In this document: in pieces, positions 12,287 through 24,254 of the stretch
How the letters are laid out: every line of letters begins with the position of its first letter
Numbering within the stretch: position 1 is the stretch's first letter
Source of the DNA: Amaranthus tricolor
Taxonomy: Eukaryota; Streptophyta; Magnoliopsida; Caryophyllales; Amaranthaceae
Length of the DNA: 64,000 bases
Assembly: GCF_026212465.1 (NCBI RefSeq)
Contig: NC_080049.1
Coordinates: 16,743,932 to 16,807,931 of the forward strand
Reading direction: 5' to 3'
Notes under the pieces: model-generated
What the model was told of the DNA's origin: nothing
The model's input: the letters and a program-made list of their open reading frames with translations, nothing else
Database searches by the model: none
Translations under genes and position numbers: made by a program

Positions 12287-15200
12287 GTGAGGGGGAACAG
12301 CTCATGGTATCTCGACAGTGGGTGTTCCAAGCACATGACGGGTGACAAATCTAAGTTTCTCTCACTTGAAGCCTATGATGGGGGAACAGTAACCTTCGGT
12401 GACAATATGAAGGGTGAAATAATCGCCAAAGGAAAAGTTGGAAGGTCATGTTTTTATGCTATCGATAATGTATTTTTAGTCGAGAATTTGAAACATAACT
12501 TACTTAGCATTTCTCAATTTTGCGATAAAGGTAACTCTGTGAACTTTACTTCTGAAAAATGCATTATTTCTAGGAATGACACAGGAGACATCGTTCTTGA
12601 GGGAATCAGAAAAGGGAACACTTATGTAGTGAACCTGGACACTGTTCCCAAAACCAGTCTAAGTGTTATGGAAGACGACTCACTTCTTTGGCATAAGCGT
12701 CTAGGTCATAATAGTTATACATTGATTAATGCATTAAGATCAAAAGACCTAGTTAGAGGACTACCAGCTATAAAATTCCTTAAGAATGAAATTTGTGATC
12801 CTTGTGCCAAAGGAAAACAAGTTAGGTCATCTTTTAAACCAAAGAATGTTGTGACCACCTCTAAACCACTTGAACTAATACATATGGATTTGTGTGGACC
12901 TATGAGGATACAAAGCCGTAGTGGCAAAAGATATGTGTTTGTCATTGTTGATGATTATAGTAGATTTACATGGACTTTATTTTTAGTTAGTAAAGATGAA
13001 GCTTTTAATGAGTTTGTTTATTTCGCAAACAAAATAAAAAAATCTACCAATAATCAAATTATTCACATAAGGTCAGATCATGGTAAAGAATTTGAAAATT
13101 CAAGTTTTATGAGTTATTGCAATGAACATGGAATAAGTCACACTTTTTCCGCACCAAGAACACCACAACAAAATGGTGTTATAGAAAGGAAAAATAGAAC
13201 TTTAGAGGAAATGGCTAGAACCATGTTAATTGCTAGTGATCTACCTAGAAATTTTTGGGCCGAAGCTGTTAATACTGCATGTTATATTTTGAATCGTGTA
13301 TTAATAAGACCAATCACGTCAAAGACACCCTATGAATTGCTTAAAGGTGTTAAACCAAATATTTCCTATTTTCGTGTGTTTGGATGCAAATGTTTTGTTC
13401 ATGTGAATGGAAAACGAAATATAGGGAAGTTTGATGATAGAAGTGATGAAGCAGTATTTCTTGGCTACTCATCACATAGTAAGGCTTACAGAGTTTATAA
13501 CAAAAGAACAATGAGCGTGGAAGAATCTGTTCACATGATTTTCGATGAAACTAACTTTTTGTCAAGTGAACAGGATACAAATAATTTTAAGATAGGTCTT
13601 GCAAATCTAGAGAATGATGAAGAAGAAATGAAAATGCAAGATCAAGGAACAGCAGGTGAACAGCTGATCCCAGAAGAGGCAGAAAGGAACGGTCTTGATC
13701 AGGAACTGCCAGTACTTCAGAACCAACAGACTGTTCCCTATCCACCTGTTCCCACAGAAGAGCAAAACGACCCAGTAACTGAACAGAATATTGATCAAGC
13801 TGATGAACCAGAACATGCTATTGTTCCCACAAGAGAATTTGTGCCCAAACCTTGGAAATATCAAAGTTATCATCCTCTTGATTTGATTATAAGTGATTTG
13901 AATAAAGGAACACAAACTAGATCTCAAATGAGAAACTTTTGTGCACACTTTGCGTTCCTATCATCACTCGAGCCCAAGAATCATGAACAAGCTCTAAAGG
14001 ATTCCGAATGGATCGTGGCCATGCAAGACGAATTAAATGAATTTAAAAGAAATAAAGTATGGCACTTGGAACCCAAACCGAAACACAAAAAGGTAATTGG
14101 TTTGAAATGGGTATTTCGGAATAAACTAGATGAGCATGGAATAATTGTTAGAAACAAAGCAAGGCTCGTGGTCAAAGGATACAATCAACAAGAAGGTATT
14201 GATTATACCGAGACATTTGCTCCGGTAGCAAGGTTAGAGGCTATAAGAATCTTAATCTCTTTTGCTGCATTCATGAACTTTAAATTATTTCAAATGGATG
14301 TGAAATGTGCTTTCTTAAATGGTTTTCTTGATGAAGAAGTTTTTGTTGAACAACCCCCAGGCTTTGAAAATACCTCTTGTCTTGATCATGTCTACAAGCT
14401 TGATAAAGCTCTTTATGGCTTGAAACAAGCTCCTAGGCAATGGTATGAAAGACTATCAAAGTTTTTGATTCAAAATGACTTTGTAAGAGGCAAAATTGAC
14501 AAAACCTTATTCTTTAAGAATAGAGGTTCGAATATTTTAGTTGTTCAAATATATGTTGATGATATTATCTTTGGAGCCACCAATGAACTGTTGTGTAAAG
14601 TATTTGCCAACCTTATGAGCACTGAATTTGAAATGAGCATGATGGGAGAATTAAATTTCTTTCTTGGTTTTCAAATTAAACAAACAGCTAATGGTATCTT
14701 TATTCACCAACAAAAATATATAAAAGAACTTCTCAAGAAATATGGCTTGAATAATGCTAAAACCAACAACACACCTATGGCTACAAATGTTAGATTAGAT
14801 GAAGACCCAAATGGAACAAATATTGATCAAACTATGTATAGAGGCATGATTAGCTCTTTATTATATCTAACTGCTAGTAGACCCGATATTGCTTTCAGTG
14901 TTGGTTTATGTGCTAGATTTCAATCCAATCCTAAAGAATCACATCTCACTGCAGTAAAACATATTTTAAGATATTTGAAGGGAACTGACGACTTGTCCTT
15001 ATTTTATCCTAAAAGTGATGTTTATGATTTGAAAGAAGTGATGCAGATTATGCAGGTGATCTAGTTAATAGATAAAGTACATCAGGTATGGTACAATTTC
15101 CTGGCTCATGTTTAGTTTCATGGAGTTCCAAGAAACAAAACACTGTTGCATCATCCACTGCCGAAGCTGAATACGTAGCAGCAGCAGCTTGCTGTTCCCA

Positions 15201-15492
15201 AATGCTATGGATAAAGCAGCAGCTAAGAGATTTTGGTATTAAGTTTGAATGCGTTCCTATTTATTGTGATAATACCAGTGCCATATGCATATCTAAAGAT
15301 CCAGTGCATCATTCACGAGTAAAACACATCCACATTAGGCATCATTTTCTTAAGGATAATGTTGAAAATAAAAATATTATTTTAAAGCATGTAAACACCA
15401 ACGAGCAAATAGCAGATATCATGACTAAACCGCTTCCAAGGGAACAACATGAAAAAATGAGATTGGAACTTGGCATGATCAAGCTGCATTGA
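12287..15492 (+). pseudogene. SIRE pol: protease, integrase, reverse transcriptase, RNase H (nearly intact)
   Basis: A 925-codon open frame (12287-15064) contains, in order, the aspartic protease motif [11 protein letters not shown], the GAG-pre-integrase domain (LLWHKRLGH), the integrase core with catalytic residues in [15 protein letters not shown] and GVIERKNR, and the RT with [11 protein letters not shown] and YVDDIIFG. A frameshift near 15030 and a TAA at about 15074 separate the RNase H domain at 15088-15492 (SSTAEAEYVAA, YCDNTSAI, ADIMTKPL). There is no ATG at the true start; intact relatives read through from gag. The product would process polyprotein, copy RNA and insert cDNA. Codon use is AT-rich like the surroundings. 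Confidence 0.93.
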
Positions 15493-16026
15493 AGTGAGTG
15501 ACATATGTGATCCTTAAAGATAGAATGAAAATTGAAAAGGTCGATCAACCACAAAATCTTGATTGAAAAATCGATTATCGAAAGGATCAGGTACGCACCA
15601 TTTAAAAGTATATACTGTTAATACTCATATGATTGCTTGTTTGATTTGATCAGATTATAGTAGCATAAAATTTCCATTTATTTTTCATTTTCATAAAAAA
15701 TTTCATAATATTTAATATATATATTTACCCAGCAATTTCCATTAAAATAGCGGGAGTTAAATCATCATAGTTCTTCACTAAATTCGTCTGTTTCCATTTC
15801 ACCTTCTGTTTCCATATACATAAATAAGGACAATGAAGCACCAAATTCATTAAATAATAATCGTCACCTCACACTTATTAAAGCCATTCTCTCACGTCAA
15901 ATTCATCATTTCATCTTCAATTTCACTCTCAAAACCGTCTTCAACTCACTGCATTTCAAAACCGCCTTCAATTGCATTTCATCATTCCATTCTTGCTTTT
16001 TCCTTTTCTTAATTCTTCAAACCACC

Positions 16027-17654
16027 ATGAAAACCAAGAACCAAACTCCAAAGATGAAGTAAGCAAAACCTCTACAAATCATCCATCCAACACCTCTCAT
16101 TACCAGAACTGAGTCCTCATCAAGAAAGCAATAGGAAACCCCGGATGTTTCTGAAGTGCATGAAAGCTCAAAGAGGAAGGGAGATGCTACCGTAAAGAAA
16201 TCATCTTCAAAAAGGGCTAAAGTTGGTGTTCAAGTAAGTGCTGAGGAGATATCCAAAGAAATGATTGTTGGTTTCGGGCTAGACAAACAATGGTATGAAT
16301 CCAATTTCTTTCCTCAATTTCACGCCATTTTGCAAAATCAATTTTGGGAATCTTTAATGGCTGAACACTGCTGTAACCCAATGTACCCCAACTTGATGCG
16401 AGAGTTTGTTTCAAACTTTTCTTTTGACCATGGCGTTTGTACTAGTGTTTTTAAGGGGATTAAAATTGAATTTAATAGTTTGATTTTAGGAGGATGGTTA
16501 GGTGTTCCCTCCACTGGATTTGATATATATGTTGTTGGGTCAAAAATCAATTTTTCAGGGATAAATGAGAAGGTAGTTTGGAAGTTTTTAGGGATAAAAG
16601 AAAAAAGAGGAAAGGTTAGTCACAATGTGCTGTCACCTATGCACAAGTTGTTATACAATATAGCAAGACGATTTATTTTGCCTCGCACATCTAAAAGAAG
16701 TGAGGTTAGTTTAATGGATGCTACGTTAATATATTGTATGGCTAATAACATCAAGATTAATTTTCCCTCTTTGAAGATTTGTCACTTGAATGATTGTATT
16801 TTTAAGGGTAATGTGTTAGGATATGGTGGATTGTTAACATGGATATTTATGAAGTTGGGTGTTCCTCTTGATGGTCCAAATTATCCCATGGGTCCAAACA
16901 ACAAAGTAGGTGTTAAGTGTTTGAATAACTTGCATCTAAGATTAAATGAAAATGGGACTCTTGAGAATATTTTTGAACAATCTGAGGGCACCAATGAAGA
17001 AGAAAATGAAGAAAAAGTTGAGGAGAAGGAAGTAAATAAGGAGGAACAAGAGCCTATTCCCTCTACCACTGAGAAGGCAGAGGGGCATTCTGAAGAGGAA
17101 CAGGAGGAAAACTCATGTAAGGGGGAAGTTGAGAAAGAACCTGTGGAGGATGCTGTGAAGGAAGAAGAAGAGAAAGATGAGGAGAGTTATTTACCTGGTT
17201 CAAACCCTAGGAAGAGTCGTAGGCTAGCTTCCAAAGGAAAGAAACCTGTTGTTATTATTGATGATGACTCAACCTCATATACAACAGCTGAACCAAGCCA
17301 TCCTTCCTCACCTAAACCTGCCACACCGTCATTCCATAATTTTTCTTCACCACCACAGTCACCAATTCAACCATCTTCACCACCACAGTCACCTATACCA
17401 TCATCACCACCACCATTACACACATCACCAAATCAAGGTTTAGGTGACACTACAGTTCCTACAGCCCTCTATCCTCCATTCTCCTAAAACTTACAGAATT
17501 ACAGTCCAGCTTCCTTGTTTTTAAAGATGAAATTCGTGTTTCTATAGCCTCACTATCTGCTCAAATGGACCAAATGGAAGCGCGTTTGGGGGCCAAGCTC
17601 GACACAGTATAGGTGGAGACAGAATATGTTGATGATGAAGCTCCTGCATCTTAA
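16027..17654 (+). pseudogene. Extra 3' ORF of SIRE element (env-like position; Transposase_32-like)
   Basis: The long open stretch 16156-17487 (443 codons) has no ATG at its start. The same frame extends back to an ATG at 16027 through two stops (about 16060 and 16132). The first 270 residues resemble the plant 'putative transposon protein' family often found after pol in SIRE elements: a 'FKGIKIEFNSLILGGWLGVP' segment and 'SLMDATLIYCMANNIKINFP'. Then come a Glu-rich acidic region (about residues 275-350), a basic patch, and a Pro/Ser-rich tail. After a frameshift near 17470 a coiled-coil-like end (LSAQMDQMEARLGAKLD) continues to 17654. I see no clear signal peptide or membrane helix, so an envelope role is unproven. 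Confidence 0.6.
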
Positions 17655-18399
17655 TTTCTCCTGATACTCATAATATTTTCTTATTTGTTGCAACCATCAC
17701 TATCATCAAACAATCTTTTCTTGCTTTTGATTTGTACCAGCTGGGGTACTGATTGTCCTAATTCATACTATGAACTACGTTTTCTTTTATGCTACTAACT
17801 ATTTGTGACGATTAATCATAGCTGATCTTGTTTGCATTCATTGTTACTGCTTTTTACTTTGTGCATCCTCATTCTCTCTTTGACTATGACTATATGGTTA
17901 GTGCTGTGGTTTGATTGCTCAAATTCTTTTTGAATGATGTCAAAAGGGGGAATATTTGGCACAAACATAAATAATGCTTGAATATGTTTAGCTCTGATTA
18001 AATCTATTATGTTGGGCATAAGGATTAAAGTTATGAATCATTGATTCATTGCTGAGCTCTGATTACAGATTATACATTGAAGCTCTGATACTGATTACAC
18101 ATGATGGTTTCTGATTATACATGATGCTTGTTTTGAACTTGTTTTGGATGTATTTGTTTTTAAGCTCTGCATTTTTTTTAAGCTCTGATCTACATACTTA
18201 AAATTTTACATCATTGTTTATGTTTTATGCTGAAATTATATGAGTTTTTTTTGTGTTTATGTTTAGAGTAATTTGATTCATGATATGCTTGGTGAATTAT
18301 ATTTACTAAGTTAAGAAGAGTTGTTTTGATCTCTAACATGCTCTTCAACGTTGGTTTTCTCTATTTTGTTTTAAGTTTGTTTAAAAGTTTGTCATCATC
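17655..18399 (+). other. SIRE 3' untranslated region
   Basis: There is no convincing coding potential. Between 18040 and 18190 the words AGCTCTGAT and CTGATTATACATGATG recur, suggesting decayed short tandem repeats. Confidence 0.6.
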
Positions 18400-18413
18400 A
18401 AAAAGGGGGAATT
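18400..18413 (+). other. Polypurine tract of SIRE element
   Basis: AAAAAGGGGGAATT sits directly before the TGTTGGACC start of the 3' LTR, as expected for the plus-strand primer. Confidence 0.85.
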
Positions 18414-19907
18414 TGTTGGACCTCTTGAGTTTTGATGATGAATACACTTAAGCAAATATGTGTTTAGAGATTGTGTGCAGGTCGATATCCGATTATAATT
18501 ATGATCGTTGATAGTACCTATGGCTTTGTTCGTGGGAATGTACGTGTCAAAAGGATTCAAGAGATGTTAGAAGAGTTTATCACTTGGGATATTAAATGGA
18601 GACAGGAAGTCTACTGTTCCCAGGTTGGATGTTCTAGCAAAATTGAATTTTGGAGACAGCGCACTATTCCCAAACTAAAGTCAGCCTACGTTAACTAATA
18701 AGTTCTGATTTTTATTTTTTAGTTAATTTATTTAAATTAATTTGTTGCATTTAGTTATTATAGTTAATTGGCAAAAAGTTTTTCTAAAAATTCTTTACAT
18801 GTGGTTTTCTAAAAATAATCCGCTATACTTAGTAAGTAATTGGATTTACTAAATATAGGAAAAGCAATTAAGTCTCAGCTATCTTTGGAATTTTCTGGAA
18901 TTAGTATATAGGTAACCGTTTTCTAAAAGTAGTTTTAGATAACCGTTTTCTAAGAATAGTAATAGGTAACCGTTTCTATTTTTAGTAAAGCCTAACCGTT
19001 TCTATTTTTAGTAAAGATCAATCGTTTCTATATTTAGCATAAAGTTCCAGCCGTTATTATGGGAATAGGAACTATTGCTGAAGAAACTGCTGCCTAAGGG
19101 AACATCGGTTATTATTAGGGAACAGCGGTTACTGTTGTTTTAAACGTATGATTGATTTATTCAAGGCTTGTGGAAATAACCGTTTGGTAGTTTAATCCAC
19201 ATCATTCCCATGATCTTTTGACAGGGAATAATGGATTGGAATATTTTTCTATTTTTAGAGATTTTATTTTTTATAAATAGCTAATGAACTCGTTTGTTCC
19301 TAAGCGCATGCATTGAGAGAAAAAACGTATAAACTTTGTTATTTTTCATGCGATTATTTTTGGAAATTCTACAAGAAACATTTTGCTTTTAAAATTGCCA
19401 ATTAATTCATAATATTTGCTTGTGCAACTCATTGATTTATTTTAGAGAATTTCATTCCTTTTGTAAGGGTTTTTGTGAGTACATGTAATTAGACTCGGGT
19501 GAGTCTAAGGGGGGAATTTAATAGCTTTGAGTGAAGCTAGTGTGGAGTTTAGCTTTTAGTGAAGCTAAGTTTGTTGCTTTGAGTAAAGCATTTTGAGTGA
19601 GAAGAGTTGGCCTAGTAGATTCGCTTCGAGTGAAGTAAGGTGTTTATTGTAACTGTAACTAATTGCCTTAAACATAGTGGAGTTTTTAGAAATCCCAAGG
19701 GGTCGTGGTTTTTCCTTCTGTTTAGGCCCAGAAGGTTTCCACGTAAAAAATCGTGTGTTACTCTTTTATTATTTTGCTCTAAGTTTAAGCTTTATTATTT
19801 TATACAATTCCGCAAAAACAGGGCAAAAACGCTTAAACTAGTAACAACAACAATTCACCCCCCCCTCCCCCCTCTTGTTGCTGTTCCCGTTCCTAATTGA
19901 ATCAACA
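18414..19907 (+). repeat. 3' LTR of SIRE element (1494 bp)
   Basis: Starts TGTTGGACCTCTTGAG, ends TTGAATCAACA, and is followed by the TSD ATAAG. It is nearly identical to 8869-10405 apart from scattered substitutions, two fewer 26-bp repeat units and a longer C-rich tract near 19857-19872. Confidence 0.95.
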
Positions 19908-20105
19908 ATAAGTGTTCCCTAACTTTATCCGATTGCTTAAATAATTGATTTTTGCATTGCTTACACTAGTAACGTATCTCTTTATTTGAACTATTACTAC
20001 GTGCAAATTCTAAACAATCTTCCAACCCTCTCATAAATCCATAACTTAATTGTCCATTTTTAACTCTGCTATACATCCATTTTCGATCATTATGTAAAGC
20101 CACTT
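19908..20105 (-). pseudogene. TNP2 N-terminal piece of CACTA 2 (Transpos_assoc-like)
   Basis: On the minus strand 20100-19915 reads DRKWMYSRVKNGQLSYGF, then a Leu/Glu-rich stretch and CKQCKN, matching the zinc-binding association domain at the N terminus of plant TNP2 proteins. It is the upstream half of the gene continued at 8868-6173, separated by the SIRE insertion. One stop interrupts it. Confidence 0.75.
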
Positions 20106-20259
20106 AAGAACCTATAATTAAAATAAAATATGCAGTAAATAAGAATAGATAAACATTTAATTGAACTAATTAAATACTATATAAACAAAAAATCACATTA
20201 AATTACATAATATATATATAAATGAAAAGATCAGCAAATTAACAATAATATATCATGTA

Positions 20260-20511
20260 CTCCCTCCATTTTCGTATGTTCTTCTAAAAAAGAATTTATG
20301 AAATTTAGTGTCAAAGTTTAACTACAATTTCACATCCATCTTTAAGAAAAAACATATCATGTAGGTTCTTGTTAGATTCGTCTCAATATATACTTTTTAA
20401 ATATCAATTTTTTACAATTTTTAAAAAGTTACAATTAAAGTTATTTGATTTTAAAATTTGCATTGAGATCTGAAAAAAGTAAATGGATAGAAAATTTGAA
20501 AACAAAGGGAG
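20260..20511. repeat. Stowaway MITE (252 bp)
   Basis: Ends are CTCCCTCCATTTTCG and the imperfect complement AACAAAGGGAG, flanked by TA on both sides (20258-20259 and 20512-20513), the Tc1/mariner-type duplication. Confidence 0.85.
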
Positions 20512-20569
20512 TATATAACATATATAAACTTGAAAAGATGAATGAATTACTTGTTGCTAATCCAAAGTG

Positions 20570-20762
20570 TAACCAAAATCAAAGGATTTTTGTAGAAAAA
20601 AACACTATTTAACCAACTAAATCACATAAAATTACGGACATCCAATGTTCAAATTGAATGTTAACACGCCCGCTAACCAAAGTCAAAGATTTTTTTGTAA
20701 ATTTTGGTATAAATTAACACTATTTAACGAACTAAATTAGAAAATTACGGACATACAACATT
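20570..20762. repeat. Diverged tandem duplication inside CACTA 2
   Basis: Two copies of a segment of roughly 90 bp, each starting with TAACCAAAAT/GTCAAAG and ending ATTACGGACAT, lie at about 20570-20645 and 20672-20755. They resemble duplicated leader sequence of the transposase gene. Confidence 0.6.
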
Positions 20763-21052
20763 AACACGTCCGCGATCGACACGCGACGAAAAAGTCTATC
20801 ACCAGGTGATATTTTAAAATAACGACGGATGTGCGACAAACCAATATGTCGCAAATTTGAAATTCAAAATTGTGATGGAATGTGCGACGAATTTCGTCAT
20901 CGTAATATTTTTTGTCGCGATTCCGTCGTAAAATTGTAAAACGCGCGAGGCACTCATATTCCATCGCAAAAACCGTCACAATTATCAAAAAATTGTGACG
21001 GAGAAATTTCATCGCAATTTTACCTTCGCTATTTCGACTTTTCCTTGTAGTG

Positions 21053-21163
21053 TCTAGAGGTGCCTGAGACTTAAACTTTGAGTCTTCATATGGCAACTTG
21101 TGTGCTTTACCGAATTGACATCCAGCACAAATCATATTTTCCTTGACATCCAGTTCAGGAAGA
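21053..21163 (-). mobile_element. Copia A, fragment 2 (GAG-pre-integrase domain end)
   Basis: Minus-strand translation gives CAGCQFGKAHKLPYEDSKFK, the conserved end of the copia GAG-pre-integrase domain. It joins fragment 1 (2779) on one side and fragment 3 (22514) on the other. It is bounded by the CACTA TSD TCT and the solo-LTR TSD GAAGA. Confidence 0.85.
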
Positions 21164-22513
21164 TGATGTGCTCATTTTTAGAGCACATTTATCTCCTCAT
21201 TGTAGTGTCGAGTCTCGCGTTTTAAATGCTTTTTAAACACTTTACGCATGATTTTACATTTTTCTTGTCTCCATGGTGTTTTGAGGTAATTTTAGGTATT
21301 TCGGAGATTTCAAGGTATTTTACGTTGCGTACGAGACTTCGATGCTTTGATCGAGGATTAGACACGCGTATCGAAGCCTCTCCAAGCACTCCAAGTCACA
21401 ACCAAGAGCCGTGCAAAGTTCAAGGACCTTTCGGACCTTCAAAGACACGGTTTGGCATGGAATTCAAGCCATTCGACCTTCCATTCGGTCGAATGGGGGT
21501 TTGCTCGGGTGAATGGAGCTGCTACGTGATAGTATTGGCATAGAAAGTCACTGTTTTGGGCGAAGTGAAGAACCATTTGAGCGAATGGCATTGATTCGAG
21601 AAAATGCCCAGTACATTCGGGCGAATGGCCTTGTGATACTCAAGTTTGATGCTGAAACGCACTGGAAAGCTCGAATGCACCTCCATTCGGTCGAATGAGG
21701 TACCATTCGGGCGAACCATGGTCCCATTCGGTCGAATTCACCCCAGACTGCGCGATTTCTTTTCTTCGCAAACCGAACCCCGAGGGCTTTTAGGGATTTT
21801 TACCTCTTTTATTCCTTAGCTTATAAATACCCCCTTGTATCTGAATAAACCCCATGCCTAGGATGAGTGCCTTTGTGCCTCACTCTAGAACATCATTCTT
21901 TCATTGCTCTTCTTTACTTTTGCCCTAGTGTAGATTTATTGTTCTTCATTTATGCTTCTACCTACTTTAATGTCACTTCATTTATGTAAGTTTATTTCTT
22001 TGATGCTTTGATGTCTTTTATTGCTTTCTCCTATTGCATTCTTCTATTGCTTTCCTTTAATGCTTTCATTTAATGCTTTCTTAGTCTAGATTTAATGCTT
22101 TCATGTTCTTCAATTCCTCTAATGCTTTCCTTGTTTATTGCTTTTATCTCTAGTATGTTAGAGTAGTTTCTTTAGGGGTTTTAGGTTAGAGAAACACTAA
22201 GTTTGGTCTTGTTTTTAATGTTTAGGATTAGGGTTGAGGTTGATGATGGTTATTGATAGATATTCGATTCGAATCTTATCCTGCCACTCCTAGAGAGACA
22301 TAGGGTGATTATAGGTCGTTCGTGTGGCTTATAGGGTCACCAACTTCCTCTCGATATCTAGAGTGTCTTGAGTCTTGAGTCTAGGATCCCTTGTCCTTGT
22401 GGTTCAACCCCTGACTTACCATTACACTCGTTATAGTAGTATCAGGGTGATTATAAATATTGTTTGTATAACTAGGCTTTTAGTATTAACAACATGCTAG
22501 AAGTCAGTTATCA
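21164..22513 (+). mobile_element. Solo LTR, gypsy-like, 1350 bp
   Basis: Starts TGATGTGCTCATTTTTAG, ends AGTCAGTTATCA, with perfect 5-bp TSD GAAGA (21159-21163 and 22514-22518). Removing it restores the copia frame on both sides. A cluster of ATTCGGTCGAAT-type palindromes occupies about 21469-21742, a TATAAATAC box is near 21822, and the 3' part carries TCCTTGTGGTTCAACCCC, similar to the corresponding region of the solo LTRs at 47215-53983 and 55289-57258. Orientation is inferred from the TATA box and this 3' motif. Confidence 0.88.
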
Positions 22514-24254
22514 GAAGACCCTTGAGAATTGATTTCTTCATCATTACTTGTACCTTGGTATAACTCACGTGACCTAGGCGTGCATGCCACAAGTCAGCTA
22601 TCTCATTTTTCCTTGTCTTGTCTACATATGTTGTTTGAGTAGACATTACTTAGACAAATTCCAAACATTGTTCTTCTAGTATCGGTGTTGAATTATCCTC
22701 CATTGTACACGTTTACATCTCAAGGTCCAAAGAGCACATAGTTTCCTAAGGCAGTCAGTTGTGATACTAACAATAAATTCTTTGTCATACCTGGAACATG
22801 GTAGACATTATCCAGCTGAACTTGCTTGTTGCTAAATCGTAGGGTTACAACCGCTTTGCCAATATGAGTAACTGGCAACTCTGAGTTGTTTGTTGTAATA
22901 ACAACTCGACCATGCTTATACGTGGACATGCTCACATACTTTTCTTTATGTCCAGTCATGTGATTCGAACAACCAGAGTCGATGATCCAATCATCCTTGT
23001 AATTGATTATCTTATCATTTGCATTGGCAAGTGCAATGTCCTTTAGCTCGATGTTGCAAGTTGACACAACCATCATGTCGAAAGACTGTTCTTCCACATT
23101 TGGTTCATATGTTGAACTAGACTCTTCAACGGCATAGGAAGCTTAAAAGTCCCATTCTTTTTTCGCTTTGATTTTCTAGCTCTATCGAAGTTGCACCATC
23201 CCCTTATACTGACTTAGACCAGCATTCTCAAGCATAATGTCCCCTTTTACTACACTTATAGCACACAACCTCTCGTCGTGTCGGGGTCTTATCTTTATTA
23301 TGATTTTCTTATCAATCTTGAGCTCCCTCTTGATGAAAGCCTCCTTTTCCTCGTCCTTTCTGAAATCCTCCTGACTTTTGATTTGACTTACCAGGTAATG
23401 GATTACTCGACTGACTAATCTTCTCACCACTCTTATTTGGATTTTTGTTTCCAAATAGAGAAGTCTCTTCATCCTTGACAGAAAATCCGGACATTTGATT
23501 ATCTAGAGCTTTCTGATTAGCTAACACATTTTCAAACTCGATTAGAGTTGGTTGTGTAGCCCAACCTCGGATGGATTTACACGACCATTGAGACTCGGCT
23601 TCAAGCCGCGCACAATGATCCTTCGCATCCTAGTCTCTGTGATCGGATTCTCTGAATCCATCTTTGTGATTTGCTCACACAAAGTGTTAACTTCAGTGAA
23701 ATATTGGTTCACTTTCAATTTATTTTGTTGGATCGACATTAGCTCGTTATCTAGCATCTGGAGTTGAGCATCATTCTTCTTTGAGAACAACCTTGACAAT
23801 GTGTCCCACGCCTCCTTGGGTGTCTTCACATCCTTGATGTGGTGAAACAACTTGTCTTCAATAGTTGCTGCCAACATGTACATTGCCTTTCTGGCTTTAA
23901 TCTTCCACTTCTTTAACTCTTCTACATCAATTGGTACTGTGGTATCACCACCACTGACTATACCCTAAAGGTGTTGACCAAACAAATAAAATTGCATACG
24001 TATGCTCCACGTAGTGTAATTATTATTGTTGAGTTTCTCAATATTACCAGATGTACTAACAATATCCACCATTTGTGACTTACTTACGTCTCTCACGTAA
24101 TAAGTAAGTTTGGTCTCTCACCAAAAACTTCACAATCCCATATTACACATATATGGAATTTAAATGTGATCACTTGATCACTCGGGTAGCCAAAATTATT
24201 TGACTAATTTTACCAGCCATGACTGATACTATAGACTGTTTGGCTCTGATATGG
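22514..24254 (-). pseudogene. Copia A, fragment 3: gag, protease and primer-binding site (broken)
   Basis: Read right to left: primer-binding site complement at 24252-24239; gag beginning near 24074 (KLNNNNYTTWSIRMQFYLFG); UBN2 capsid domain 23883-23542 (AWDTLSRLFSKKNDAQLQML); zinc knuckle near 23290-23215 (CYKCSKRGHYA with a stop before the last Cys); protease near 23010-22960 (WIIDSGCSNHMTGHKEKYVS); GAG-pre-integrase start (LWHARLGH) near 22590. Several stops and shifts are present. The 5' LTR expected beyond 24254 is not recognisable, because a plus-strand copia fragment begins there. Confidence 0.87.

Larger units (their letters stand above)
8869..19907 (+). mobile_element. SIRE/Maximus-type Ty1/copia retrotransposon, 11.04 kb
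   Basis: A complete element: 5' LTR 8869-10405, primer-binding site 10408-10420, gag 10473-12270, pol 12287-15492, an extra 3' ORF 16027-17654, polypurine tract at about 18400-18413, and 3' LTR 18414-19907. The 5-bp TSD ATAAG flanks it (8864-8868 and 19908-19912). Its large size, long LTRs, long gag and additional ORF after pol fit the SIRE/Maximus lineage. Coding regions contain several stops and frameshifts, so it is non-autonomous now. The LTRs differ by about 2% by eye apart from repeat-number changes, which suggests a fairly recent insertion. It disrupts TNP2 of CACTA 2. Confidence 0.95.

Noticed and set aside
16156..16158. Start codon of the extra SIRE ORF at 16156
   Set aside because: The codon is GTG, not ATG; the frame continues upstream to an ATG at 16027 with two stops.
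19640..19900. ORF of 86 codons in the 3' SIRE LTR, and similar ORFs at 18471-18698
   Set aside because: They lie within LTR sequence, have no domain, and the same region of the other LTR is broken.
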